A stretch of 64,000 nt of DNA from Brachionus rotundiformis (taxonomy: Eukaryota > Rotifera > Eurotatoria > Ploima > Brachionidae), in contig JAESIW010000138.1 in NCBI GenBank assembly GCA_016802295.1, positions 2,270,897-2,334,896 of the forward strand, read 5' to 3'. Both the position numbers and the translations under genes were made by a program. Position 1 is the first letter of the stretch; every line of letters starts with the position of its first letter. A model generated the notes under the pieces. It saw nothing but the letters and a program-made list of their open reading frames with translations. It did no database searches and was not told the origin of the DNA. Positions 45,212 through 56,234 of the stretch are shown in pieces.

Positions 45212-48200
45212 ATGACTGAATTTTTGCTTCTCAAAAGCTCTTTTGGAATCGATACCAATGCCGAACAAAATTTTGGTTTTCTCAACTCTAGCACAATTTT
45301 TTATTTAGCCGGAAGTAACTTGGTCACATACAATTTGGAAAATATGAAGCATCGACTAATTTCTTTCAAATGCTCTGGTCGAATCAAAGCAATTAAAATA
45401 ACAAATGATTCAAAATTTGCCATCTTGGTCGATTTTGACCAAAAAAATAGCATTATTTTAAGTTTAGATTTATTAGATATCGATAGAAAAAAGTCAATTA
45501 AGAAATCAGATTTAATTGAAAGTGATATCATATCTTTATGTGTCTCCAATAACCAAGAATTGATCGCCTGTGCTACCAGCACTTGGGATTTGTTAATATT
45601 TTCGTTTCAAAAACTTCGAGTACTGGATCAAATCAAAGTTTTATCATCCCAGATTACTGAATCGTCTGTGGAAAATGTTTCATTTTTTCCAAATGAAAAC
45701 AAGAGACTTTTACTTCTTGGCAAGAAATTAATTAAAATTTTTTTATATACCAAAAAAGGCTTGAAAATAATATACAGCTTAGACTGTGATTTTCTGCTTC
45801 TAAATACTTGTTGGTTAAACAAAAATGAAGTAATTAGTTATGACAAATTTGCCAATTTATTTTTAATTGAACCAAAACAAAATCTAATTAGAACAATAAC
45901 TTTAAAATACTTGTCCCATAGCAATGAATCTCAATTGAATTTAGTTAACAAGAAATCTGATCTCTCTTTGGATTACTCTTTGGCAAACACCAATATTGAC
46001 TCAAGACAAAAAATTGACAAAGCATCCATAGACACTGATCCAAATTCAAAAACAATTCTAAAATCTTTTAGATTTGATTCAAACTTTCGCAGCAAGGCTA
46101 ATTCCATAAATTTGTCTACTATTAAATGTTTAGCCTGTGCTCGCAGGGGATTTTTTATTTGTTATCAAAATGATGACCGTATCTTCTACTATGAGAATAC
46201 AAAAAGTATCTACACATTTTACCAACAATGTATCTTGCATCTTAAAAAATATGAAAAATATAAACTAGTTGATAAAAATTTTAGAGAAGTAATTCTCAAT
46301 GTTCAAATAAACCAGAATCACAGTTACTTAGTGGTGCTTACCAATCGTAAAATGATTTATCAATGTGATTTGGTTGATTTTTTTGCCAATAACTACAGAG
46401 AAGTTGATCTTGAGGTAGCTATGGATGGTTTTTTTTCTGACTCTGTCATTGGCATAGACTCATGTGTGCGTAAATCGTTGATAGCTTTTTGCACTTCTGA
46501 TAGATGGTTGATTCTTTGGAACTATGACACCAATTCAGTTGAGTTGAAGCAAAATTTTGACGAAGACTTGCTGACAGTGGCGTTCCATCCATCTGGTTTG
46601 TATCTGATACTGTCTGGCACAAATAGTCTCAAATATATGTCCATCTATTTAGAATCGTGCAAGGTAATACATGTTCTGAATGTTCATTCTTGCAAAAATT
46701 GTATTTTTTCCAATGGTGGTCATTTGTTTGCTCTGATCCACGGAACTATAATACAAGTGTATTCTGCTGTTAAATACAATGAAATAGGCTCAATAAAGTC
46801 CCAAGACATGGGCAAAATAAAGCAGCTCCGATTTAGCAAGGATGACCACTATCTACTCTGCTGTTCCATGGCGGGAATAATCAGAATTTGGAATTCCCAA
46901 AGTTTGAACTTGATCACTGAGATAACCACTAAAGGTCTTAGTTACATTGGTCTTGATTTGCATCCGAATCAAGAATGGCTATTTTTGATTAGCACCGAAA
47001 AAAACATCAGACAATTTCAAATAATTGTATCTGAAGAGTATCGTAGCTTGATCAAACCAAGTACAGAGCCAAGACTAATGCGAAAATTGTTAACCAAGTC
47101 AGATGAAAATGTAACATGCATTGAGATAAGCAAATCGGGAAAGATTTTGTGCATTGGCACAAACAAAGGCTCTCTTAGAGTCTATTCATTGGCAAATCCT
47201 GATGAATATCATGATTATAGAGCTCACTTTGGTTCAGTGAATAAAATCTGCATTTCTTTTGGTGACGATTGTCTAGTTACTTGCGCTGATGATGGTTCAG
47301 TAGCTTTCTGGAACATTTCAAACAAATTCAAGGATTCAATATCAGAACTTATTCAGTCAAATGAGGAAATATTAATTGACCATGACGAGTACAAGAAAAA
47401 GTCACAGATAATTGAAGCCTATGAGGACAAACTCAAAGAGTCTAGGATCGAGACTAGTTTTAAGTTAAGAATGAAGGAGCTTAAGTTTAGCATTAAAAAA
47501 AGAGAGCTTAAGACTCGTTTTAATAATCAAATGATTGATATAATAGATAAAAAAGAACTTTCAAAAAAAGAAGATCAAATAAAGATTGAAAAATTTAATT
47601 TAGAGTTTGATGAATTGGTCAATCAGCATTTGATTGAGTATCAGCGTATCCAAGATCTTTATGAGACCAAAATTTTGTATGAGGAAGCAAAAAATATTGA
47701 GCTTGAGACCAAAATTAAGAGCTTAAGATTAGAGATTGAATTGAATAGAAAAAAACTTGATGATATTAAAGATTTTAAGCTTATAAATGAGTACAATAAT
47801 CTGGAAGATAAACTGACTGTGATTAAGCAAAAATACCAGAGTGAATTTTTGCATTATGAGAATTTAATTGAAGATTTGATCAAATTCGGCAACGATTTTG
47901 AGCATCAAATTGAAGGTGAAGTGGACAGTGAAAAGATAAATTTTGAGAGAGAAATTTTAAAATTGTTTTCAGAGGCTCAAGCGATCAAAAGTTACCTGTC
48001 TATATTAGGCTCTGAATTTATATCATATAAAAATTTGGTAAAAAGTTTCATCCATTCTGGATATAAGCCAGAGCATGAAATAATTGAGTTAAAAAATGAG
48101 ACCAAAAGTCTCGAGCAATTGGAAAATATCTTGAAGAAAAAAATTGACGAACAAGAGATAAATATTAACTCTACTAATTTAGATATTAAAAATTTAAGCT

Positions 48201-48433
48201 ATAAATGTGACAATCTGCTGGTTATTAATTCAGATTTGGAGCTTAAGATTAAAGAATTAACTCAAAGTTTGCTAGAACCGGTTAAATTTGAAAATAGACA
48301 ATTAAATAATGTAATTGATGAGATAAAAAATGAAATAAAACAAAAAAAAGTTGAACTAAACAAGATAAGACATGATGCTTTACAGTTTAGAATTAAAAAT
48401 AGATTTCGAATAATTAAAAATTTATCTCACTAA
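45212..48433 (+). CDS. CFAP57: CFAP57-like WD40 and coiled-coil axonemal protein
   Basis: A single exon of 1073 residues. Residues about 1-700 are two WD40-type propellers; the second half matches CFAP57 closely (SCVRKSLIAFCTSDRWLILW, NCIFSNGGHLFALIHG, and later YRAHFGSVNKICISFGDDCL). Residues about 725-1070 are a continuous coiled coil rich in Glu, Lys, Leu and Ile. CFAP57 is a motile-cilium axoneme protein linked to assembly of an inner dynein arm. The vertebrate protein is about 1250 residues, so this coiled coil is shorter. It shares its promoter with PIERCE1. Confidence 0.93.
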   Translation: MTEFLLLKSSFGIDTNAEQNFGFLNSSTIFYLAGSNLVTYNLENMKHRLISFKCSGRIKAIKITNDSKFAILVDFDQKNSIILSLDLLDIDRKKSIKKSDLIESDIISLCVSNNQELIACATSTWDLLIFSFQKLRVLDQIKVLSSQITESSVENVSFFPNENKRLLLLGKKLIKIFLYTKKGLKIIYSLDCDFLLLNTCWLNKNEVISYDKFANLFLIEPKQNLIRTITLKYLSHSNESQLNLVNKKSDLSLDYSLANTNIDSRQKIDKASIDTDPNSKTILKSFRFDSNFRSKANSINLSTIKCLACARRGFFICYQNDDRIFYYENTKSIYTFYQQCILHLKKYEKYKLVDKNFREVILNVQINQNHSYLVVLTNRKMIYQCDLVDFFANNYREVDLEVAMDGFFSDSVIGIDSCVRKSLIAFCTSDRWLILWNYDTNSVELKQNFDEDLLTVAFHPSGLYLILSGTNSLKYMSIYLESCKVIHVLNVHSCKNCIFSNGGHLFALIHGTIIQVYSAVKYNEIGSIKSQDMGKIKQLRFSKDDHYLLCCSMAGIIRIWNSQSLNLITEITTKGLSYIGLDLHPNQEWLFLISTEKNIRQFQIIVSEEYRSLIKPSTEPRLMRKLLTKSDENVTCIEISKSGKILCIGTNKGSLRVYSLANPDEYHDYRAHFGSVNKICISFGDDCLVTCADDGSVAFWNISNKFKDSISELIQSNEEILIDHDEYKKKSQIIEAYEDKLKESRIETSFKLRMKELKFSIKKRELKTRFNNQMIDIIDKKELSKKEDQIKIEKFNLEFDELVNQHLIEYQRIQDLYETKILYEEAKNIELETKIKSLRLEIELNRKKLDDIKDFKLINEYNNLEDKLTVIKQKYQSEFLHYENLIEDLIKFGNDFEHQIEGEVDSEKINFEREILKLFSEAQAIKSYLSILGSEFISYKNLVKSFIHSGYKPEHEIIELKNETKSLEQLENILKKKIDEQEININSTNLDIKNLSYKCDNLLVINSDLELKIKELTQSLLEPVKFENRQLNNVIDEIKNEIKQKKVELNKIRHDALQFRIKNRFRIIKNLSH

Positions 48434-48513
48434 TCCCAAATTTAAGATCTATTAATAAAATTTTAAAAAAAAATATCTAAAATCATTTTAATAAACAAAA
48501 AAAAAATTAAAAA

Positions 48514-49297
48514 ATGCTAAAAATGATTTTTAACTTGTTGATTATTAGCTGGATACCAAACTTGGCAGACTTACGCAAAAATGAAAATGTAAATATTCGA
48601 TAAACTTTAATAAATAAAAAAAAATTTAATTTTAAAAGGTGACTTTTTGTTCTCCAATCGGACCATGTCCTTCTAATAAGTGCTGTCAACCCATTTCCAA
48701 AGGTTTATGTAAGCTTTCAAAGCTAAAAAATAGTTATTTGATTCTAGAATAAACTAAGTTTCTAATATTGGAACATGTGAATCACTTCCAATTGACGGAG
48801 AGCCATGCGATATAAATTGCCCATGCAGTGAAGGCTTCAAATGCCAATTGAACCCATTATGTCCAAAATGTAGTGCGGTATGTATGCACGATTTGGTAAT
48901 TGAGAAATTGAGCTCTGTTTTGAACAATGGTTGCTTTGGAAAGTGCAATGAGTTCGATCACTTGTGTAGGCCTTAAATGAATCTATCCTAAACAAAATCT
49001 TTTTGTTGTAAAGTTAAGCCCAAGCCTAGGATTCGCTTTGAAGGTGAGCTTTGCAACGAAGAGAACAAATGTGGCGATGATTTATACTGTGCTCCGAATG
49101 TTTTATGCAAACATTGTGATCATATCTGCATGCACAAAGATTTGGTCAAGCCATTATTGCTTTACTTCCAGAAAGGTTGCGCAAATAATTGCATTGGTCA
49201 AGCAAGAGGAGTTCCCAAAATACTTGTATCTAAATTTGACCCAAACAAAGTGACCATAGATATTAAAGGTTTTGTTGTCTTTCCCGAATTTCATTAA
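48514..49297 (+). CDS. Secreted Cys-rich protein with two homologous modules
   Basis: Four exons (48514-48588, 48639-48702, 48759-48965 and 49014-49297) join without frame conflict into 209 residues. A signal peptide (residues about 1-20) is followed by a short Cys cluster (FCSPIGPCPSNKCCQP) and two related modules of about 65 residues. Module 1 has CDINCPCSEGFKCQLNPLC, CSAVCMHDLV and NGCFGKCN; module 2 has CNEENKCGDDLYCAPNVLC, CDHICMHKDLV and KGCANNCIG. The identical Cys order and the shared CMHxDLV show internal duplication. Extracellular and disulphide-rich. The module slightly recalls IGFBP-type cysteine patterns but I cannot place it in a family. Confidence 0.78.
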
Positions 49298-49388
49298 CAA
49301 AATAAAATAAATAAAAATAAACATAAATTTTTTTAACTTTTTATTGATTAAATAACAATTATATTATATTAAAAAAATACAAATCCAT

Positions 49389-49882
49389 TTACCAAGCTGG
49401 TATACGTTTAAAAACACAAATTCTGAATATGGTCACAACTTCGGTCACAAGTGGTACAAAACAGCATATACCAAATATGATCCAGATCAAATCACTGCAA
49501 GATCGGCCGAATAACAAGAACAAAGATGCAACAAAACCCGAAAAATGAAATGAAGCGCTCACAAAATTTTGAAGATTTGAATATATGCTTAGGCCAAGTA
49601 TCAAGGAAAATACTTCAAAGCTTGCCAAAGCAATTATAAATGTTAAAGCTATGATAAATTGGTCATCTTTTAGCTTGATTTCTTGTTCATTTTTCAAAAA
49701 TGTACATGCTTTAACATTGGAATTCTTTTATACAAAATAAAAATTAAATTTTTTTATAATTTGTTTTAATTAATTAATTAATCAAATCTTACTCTATACA
49801 TTAAGATTATTGATGTGATTAAAATGTGAAGTATTATTGATATAAAACGTAGTGGAACAGTTAGAGGCAATTTGAAAAGCAT
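49389..49882 (-). CDS. TMEM107: TMEM107, ciliary transition-zone protein
   Basis: Two exons (49882-49793 and 49724-49389) give 141 residues, the usual length. Four hydrophobic segments are present. Shared landmarks with vertebrate TMEM107 include NSNVKAC after the first segment, KDDQFIIAL, FEVFSLILGLSIY, SASFHFSG, WIIFGICCFVPLVTE and the end VFKRIPAW. The protein is part of the MKS module at the base of cilia and controls ciliary membrane composition. An X-box lies about 106 bp upstream of the start codon. Confidence 0.9.
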
Positions 49883-49987
49883 TTTTAATTTAAATTTTGG
49901 CTCAAATTTTAAAAATGAAAATTAAATCTTGATCAATTCATTAACCTAAATGTCAGAATTGAATTATATCAGATAGCTAAAATGTCG

Positions 49988-50002
49988 GTTACCAATGGCA
50001 AC
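49988..50002. promoter_or_regulatory. RFX-type X-box
   Basis: GTTACCAATGGCAAC: half sites GTTACC and GGCAAC with a 3-base spacer. It is upstream of TMEM107 (about 106 bp from the ATG), the usual distance for X-boxes of ciliary genes. Confidence 0.78.
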
Positions 50003-50130
50003 TGCCATTAAGGCTTAAATTTTGTCTTGGATAAAAATAAAAAAACAACTTTTTTCTAAAATATAAATTTCAAAATTTGAATTATTATACTTAAATGTCT
50101 TGTAGTTAATTTTTTTCAAATAAATATTAA

Positions 50131-50221
50131 ATTAATAATAACTCTAATTATAATATTAATATAATATAATATATAATATTAATATATTATTAATATAATA
50201 TATAATATTAATAATAACTCT
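50131..50221. repeat. AT palindromic tract flanked by 15-bp direct repeats
   Basis: The word attaataataactct occurs at 50131-50145 and exactly again at 50207-50221. Between them lies a TAATAT-type tract able to fold on itself. Confidence 0.75.
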
Positions 50222-50549
50222 GGTTAAATTTTCTATTTTTATAAACTTTAGTATTTTTGAAAAAATTAAAAAATCTAGAGTTAATCAGTCTCTTGAGATA
50301 TGGTCACTAGTCTACAGATTAACCTTGAAATTATAAAAAACAACCATTTTTTTTGATTAACCACAACAACATATAAAAAAACTAAATTTAAATTTAAATT
50401 TTTTATTTATTTTTTTTTATTTTATATATTAATATTTAGATAAAAAATAACAATTTTAAAAAAAGGAATTTTATTAATTAATATATAAAATATTTTATTC
50501 ATATTTTTAACAATAAATTTTAAAATATCCGCACAAGAAAGATAAAAAT

Positions 50550-51744
50550 TTACTCAATAGGATATAATATTTCTTGGTATTCTTCCTTAAGACTATGCTT
50601 TTTGGTCGTTTCATAACCAAGTGTTATCAAGATGGAATATAAACAAGAATAGGACAATCGTGCAGTAAGACCACGATAGAACAAACGATAGCCATCTTCT
50701 CTCCATAAATTTCTCAACACCTCCAAAGAAGACTCTTTTTTTTTATTAACCTAAGAATACAAAAAATTAGTAAAATAATTAATTAGTGATAAATGTCTTT
50801 TTAACCTGCATTCTTGCCCTCATACAATCCAAAGGATTGGTCAGTGTGTTTGCTGACAAACTGCTCAATGGCCCGCATATACACTGGATCAGCAAAACAG
50901 GCATCTTTTCAGGCATATAGGGTCCTATCTGAGCTAGAAAGTAAAATTAAATAAGAATATTATTAAGTAAATGGTAGAATAATTTTAGCTACCCTGGTAA
51001 AAATAGTAAAAAGGCCACCATAAAGCCGAATTCATTGAAACCAGAGATGTGGATAAAAAATATCCACGGTAAAAACCAGCAAATTTCTCATTTCTGTAAA
51101 TTTCATTGCTTATGTATTTTGCTATTACTAAATTAGATGAGTTTTTTAGTCTATCTGGTACAATTATTCGATCTAGATCTTTTAACTTGCTTGGCTTGGG
51201 ACTTGTACCACTTTTTTGTCCAACCAGCATCATGTGCTGAGATATGATGTCAATAGGAACAGAGAGCATTTGGGCAAAAACTGCACCCGACGCTCCACCA
51301 ACAAAAGCGGTAAGATATCGATTATTAGTAAAATTGGATATTAATTGCCGGGTTTTCTTTATTAATTAATGTTTTATTTTAAATAAAATTTAATTTTAAA
51401 GACTTATTAATTACTTCGTAGGATGTTATGTAAAATACATGTGGTATCAGTTGGAAGCTATTAATAACAAAGCCTTTATAAAGTGCCAAAAAGCCTTCAT
51501 ATTTGATGACTGTTTTTAAAGCATTGAAAGTTCCGGTATATAAAGAGCCTCGTGTTTGAACTTGGAGACGTGTGCGAACCAATGTCAATGGATACAAAAT
51601 AGTTCGAATTGTGAACATGTTCACCACGGTAAGCGGAAAATAGCGCTTTTTGTCAATCATTTGCCATTGTATATCGTTTATTCGTTGTCTCCTTGCAATA
51701 GACTCTTTTTGGCCAGCCAAGGACCTATCGCTGGTCACAATCAT
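50550..51744 (-). CDS. SLC25A44: Mitochondrial carrier SLC25A44-like
   Basis: Four exons with 50-70 nt introns. It has the three carrier repeats, seen as YPLTLVRTRLQVQ, VPIDIISQHMM and NPLDCMRARMQ, the Px[DT]xx[KR] signatures in each first helix. The phrases IDKKRYFPL, GSLYTGTFNALK, FYRGYF, WWPFYYFY and GPLSS match SLC25A44, the inner-membrane carrier that imports branched-chain amino acids into mitochondria. The middle matrix loop after SQHMM is longer than average. The stop is at 50550-50552. The gene stands alone; its 5' flank is a large AT-rich gap. Confidence 0.9.
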
Positions 51745-52618
51745 TTATTCTTTTGTCTTAATATTCAAGTAATCAATCAGTCTGTCTCAGAATTCCAAGT
51801 TAGTGCGCTATTATACCAAGCTAAAAATGACTAGTGTTATTGACATAATTTTTAATTAAGAACTAATCATGTTGTTTTTTAAAATCGTATGAAATTATAT
51901 AAAATTTTTTTTTAGTTTTCTTTATATATTATATACATACATTTTATTTTTTTACTTTAAAAGACTTTGTGTATAGACTCTAATTATTTAAATTTAAATA
52001 AAAATAATAAGATATTTTAAACTAATTTATTCAATTTTTGTAGCAAGTATTTAGTCTTTGAAGTTGAGTCGTTATAATTTGTTAGATAACAAAAAATTCA
52101 CTATTTATCCATTTTATTTTTTTTATAAATAAAAATTAAGCTACACAAAATCGAACAAAATTAAGTCTAAATTTATAAATTTTGAGCTTAGTACTTGCAG
52201 AATAACTAAGAATTAATTAGCCACAATTTCATAAAAATACTAACTTTGGTCTAGACATTTAATTTTTAAGATTTTAATAAAATTCACTTTTTACCATAAG
52301 TTAATTATGTTTTTATAATAAGATAATAGTTTTAAAACAATCTTATAATCAACAATATTTAAAATTAGATTTTCACATATTGAGGTTTGAATGATAATTA
52401 AATTTTTAATTTGTAAAAAAAATAGTTTTTTATTGATTTAAATGTTTAATTAAGCATACCATCTAATTTGAGTATAAGATATAATTTTCAAAATCTGAAA
52501 TATTATTGTTTAATTATTTAACAAAACAAAAATAACATAAAATTTGAATTATAAAATTAAATATTCAAAATAAAAAAAAATAAAATAAAAAATAAACTTT
52601 AATTTTATCTGTTTGGAT
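51745..52618. other. Intergenic, AT-rich
   Basis: A divergent upstream region of SLC25A44 and BRPF. No binding site or RNA gene recognised. Confidence 0.5.
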
Positions 52619-55600
52619 ATGACAAATCCAACACCTTTGAATCCTAGTCAAGTGTTAAACTCAGGACCAAATGTTGAACTTCCCAAAGTCAACATAGACA
52701 CGTTTAACGACCATCCAGTTTGCTTCACAGAATACTGTCTACCTCCAAATTTCATCAAGTATCTTTTATAAAAATTATCTTATTAAGTCTACATAGTGTC
52801 AGATTTAATGAAAAAACATGCGATGAACTGGATGAGGAAATTGAGTATGATATGGACGTGGAAGATAATGTTTGGTTAAAAATAATGAATGAACAGCGTC
52901 TTAAGGACGCGGAAGTAAAAGACAAGGCGCCCATCATACAGGAACAATTCGAGTTTCTAATGGATCGCTTGGAAAAAGATTCTTACTTTCAACCAGCGTC
53001 ACACTCACCACAAAAAAACTCAAGCATGAACCAGTCTTTAAACTCGTCCCGAGGCCATAACGACTCGGCGAGTGAAGACGCGTTTTGCTGCATTTGTCTG
53101 GACGGCGAATGCTCCAACAGTAATGTAATTCTATTCTGTGACATGTGCAATTTGGCCGTTCACCAAGAATGCTATGGTGTTCCGTATATACCTGAGGGTC
53201 AATGGTTGTGCAGAAAATGCATCCAATCACCTTCGGCACCAGTTAGCTGCATTCTTTGTCCGAACAAGTTCGGAGCTTTTAAACAAACAGATCACAACGA
53301 ATGGGCCCATGTTGTCTGTGCCATTTGGATCCCAGAGGTCCATTTTGCCAACACGGTCTTTCTCGAACCTATAGTTGGCAGCGAGAATATTGACCGCGCA
53401 AGATGGAAGCTTATGTGCTACATTTGTCGCAAGAGAAATGTAGGTGCATGTATCCAATGTGACAAACAAAACTGCTACACTGCTTTTCATGTCACTTGTG
53501 CCCAACAGGCCGGACTTTACATGAATATAGAAGAAGAGTGTGTTGAAAATGAGCCGCCAAATAGAGGACGCAAAAAGAACAACAAAAACACAGACGCCAA
53601 TTCCTCTTCTTCGGTGGTTGCCGAGGTGAGAAAGTGTGCCTTTTGTGACATACATACTCCTTTAGATGTCCTTAGTCCGACTAGTGGCAAATCTCTGAGT
53701 AGTATGGTTCCCGGCAGCTACGAGTATAAGGAAGCAGTCAAGCAGGCCCAAAAGGCCAGGATGAAAAAGGCTAGGAAAATTTTGGCGGAGCAGCGAAAGA
53801 CTGTGCCAATGGTTTGTTTACCAGTAATTTCGAAAGAAAAAATAGAGAGCATACTGACAAATGTGGAGTTTGATTGTAAAGAGAAATTTATGGACAAATT
53901 GGTCAAGTATTGGTTGCTGAAAAGATATGCCAGAAATGGAGTGCCCATTTTGAGAAGATTGCAGAATGTTAGTACATTGAAGAAAAAAAATGAGGACTGC
54001 AAGACAAAAAAAGATAACAGCTTTGATGAGGAAAAAAAAATTGAGCTAATTGAGAAGTTGGCCAAATGGAAAAAGATTCGACAAGACCTGGAAAAGGCAA
54101 GACTTTTGATGGAACTTGTTCGAAAAAGAGAAAGATTGAAAAGAGACTTGGTTCGAATTGACCATTTGAAGACATTTTATGAGCTAAATCCATTCAATGG
54201 TGTCTTCTTACAGCGGCTGCTTGATATAATAGTTCAGTTTGATACAAAAATGGTATTTACCCAGCCTGTTGATCCTGTTGAGGTACCAATTTATTATGAG
54301 TTCATTAAAAACCCAATGGACTTAAGCAAAATGCAAAATAAAATAGATAATTTAGAGTATGATACATTGGACCAGTTTGAGGCTGATTTTAATCTAATGA
54401 TAGAAAATTGCTTTTTGTTTAATGCAAAAAATAATTATTATTATAAAGCTGGAGCAAAGCTGAAGGACCAAGCATCAAGTGTTTTTAAAAATGCTAGGAA
54501 ATTGTGCGAACCAGTTGTGTCAGCTCAGGGTTTTGTCGAATTGATTGTTAATAGTGGAATTACTGAAGAGAGTATTAAAAAGCTAAATGAATTAAAACAA
54601 GATGATAAAAATTCAGGTAAATTTTATTTTAAATTTTTTTCGACTTGTTAAGCTATCTATTTAATTAACAAGTTTTTTTAAATTTTATTAGCCCAGTTCG
54701 GCTTCTTAGGTCTTAAAATGCTTAGTTAAAAGTTATGCACCATTCTGAAAAATGGTCTTGGAATCAACTTATTTATTGACCATTTCATATCTCATTCAAT
54801 CTATCTAAATATTTAACCAGAAAATAAACTTTACCTCTACACTTAATAATTTTCTTTTAAATTTATTAAACTTGGTACAATAGAAAAGAGCGAAATGGAA
54901 AAATCTTACAATTTTTTTTCTTAAAACTGGCTATGTAAATTCAACTTGGTACAAGATTCACCAGAAATTAAATTTTAATGTATTCATTTTGCAGACATTT
55001 TGCACATCATTAGCAGACTTTGACAGTAGCTGCAACCGTCTATGTTTTACCATGTTGCATTTACAAAGCCAGTTCTTAACTTTTAGAAAAAAACTTTCAA
55101 GATTTTTATCATTTCGCTCTTTTCTTTTGTACTAAGTTTTATATTTTTCATTACAAAACAATTTGCTAATAATAATTTTTAAAAAGCTAAAATTTTTTAA
55201 TTTATAGAAAAAATAAATAAGTAAAAAACATGTAAAAATTTACAAAAATTGGTCCAGTTTGGACCTTTTTCAATTAAAATAATTTATTATTAAAATTAAT
55301 TTTTGGATATATAATCAATAAATTTCTTTATTAACAATTTAAAAAAATATACTATTATATTATAATATTTTGATTTATTTTAGCTAATGATAACAAAAAA
55401 ATTTCCAAAGTATGTACACCATCAACCAGCAATAAAAAACAAGCCAAGACAGCCACCCCAAGAACAGGTACGTCGACACGCTCACGGCAATCAGGTATCA
55501 GACTCAGCTCGGAAAAATCACCGCTACATGAAACTACGGAGCAGGAAAAATTGAACTCAAACGAAAAGCAAGAAGATACAAATTCACCAGGCAGCGAAAC

Positions 55601-56234
55601 ACCATTGAAAACAAATGTGAAACCAAGCCGTAAAAGCTTGCGAATAAACCGGGACTTGGCTTCCATTTCGGAAAGTCAAAGAATTGAAGACAAAAATTTG
55701 GACGATTCAATAGATGACTCAAATAGCGACAATGAAAGAAATGACTCTGGTAACTCGGATGAGAGCCAACCGAGAAAGCGGAATCGAGTCTCAATGAAAG
55801 AACTTAAAGGCTTGGAAATGTGGAGTGCTCCATTTACGCCAAATAAAAAGCTAAAACAAGTGACATCTGAATTAAATAAGAGTGAGATAAATGACGAAGA
55901 TTTGGACACCAATAGTATGAGAGTGGAAACAGACGATTTGGATCAAACAGTTGATGAAAAATCAAAGTCAAAAAATGGATCAAATCGAAAGCCATTGTCC
56001 AAAAAAGAGTCAAAAACAAAGCTAAATGTGAATCAAGATAAGAAAGAAACAGATAATGATAATCAAAGTGGTACCAAATCGGGCGTAAATAGACGAAATA
56101 GTGTTTTATTCAAAAGAAAAAGTAAAAAAAATTCTAAAAATGACTCGGTTTCTGATATAAGTGCTAGTGATTCGAATAACAAAGATTTAATGAACATATC
56201 AGGATCTACTAATCAATCAAGTGAATCGAACTAA
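52619..56234 (+). CDS. BRPF: BRPF/peregrin chromatin reader: EPL1, PZP and bromodomain part
   Basis: Exons 52619-52758, 52797-54616 and 55384-56234 (first intron only 38 nt) give 936 residues. In order: an EPL1-like scaffold (EYDMDVEDNVWLKIMNEQR, FEFLMDRLEKDSYF); a PHD finger - zinc knuckle - extended PHD unit (about 145-315) from CCICLDGECSNSN through HVTCAQQAGLY; a charged helical segment; a bromodomain (about 540-650) with FIKNPMDLSKM and the acetyl-lysine Asn in FNAKNN; and an acidic/Ser-rich tail. BRPF proteins scaffold MOZ/MORF and HBO1 histone acetyltransferases. The family's C-terminal PWWP is missing before the stop codon, but lies downstream at 58320-59444. The start is the first ATG of exon 1. 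Confidence 0.93.
54868..55139. mobile_element. MITE-like element in a BRPF intron
   Basis: About 272 bp with terminal inverted repeats of roughly 90 bp. The left arm begins AAACTTGGTACAATAGAAAA and the reverse complement of the right arm begins AAACTTAGTACAAAAGAAAA; both continue GAGCGAAATG and later share AACTGGCT.TGTAAAT.CAAC. Identity of the arms is about 85% by eye. No coding capacity. It sits inside the 767-nt intron between BRPF exons 2 and 3. Confidence 0.8.

Larger units (their letters stand above)
49883..50549. other. Intergenic: TMEM107 promoter and AT repeat
   Basis: Contains the X-box at 49988-50002 and a TA-rich palindromic tract between 15-bp direct repeats (50131-50221). No coding sequence. 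Confidence 0.6.
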
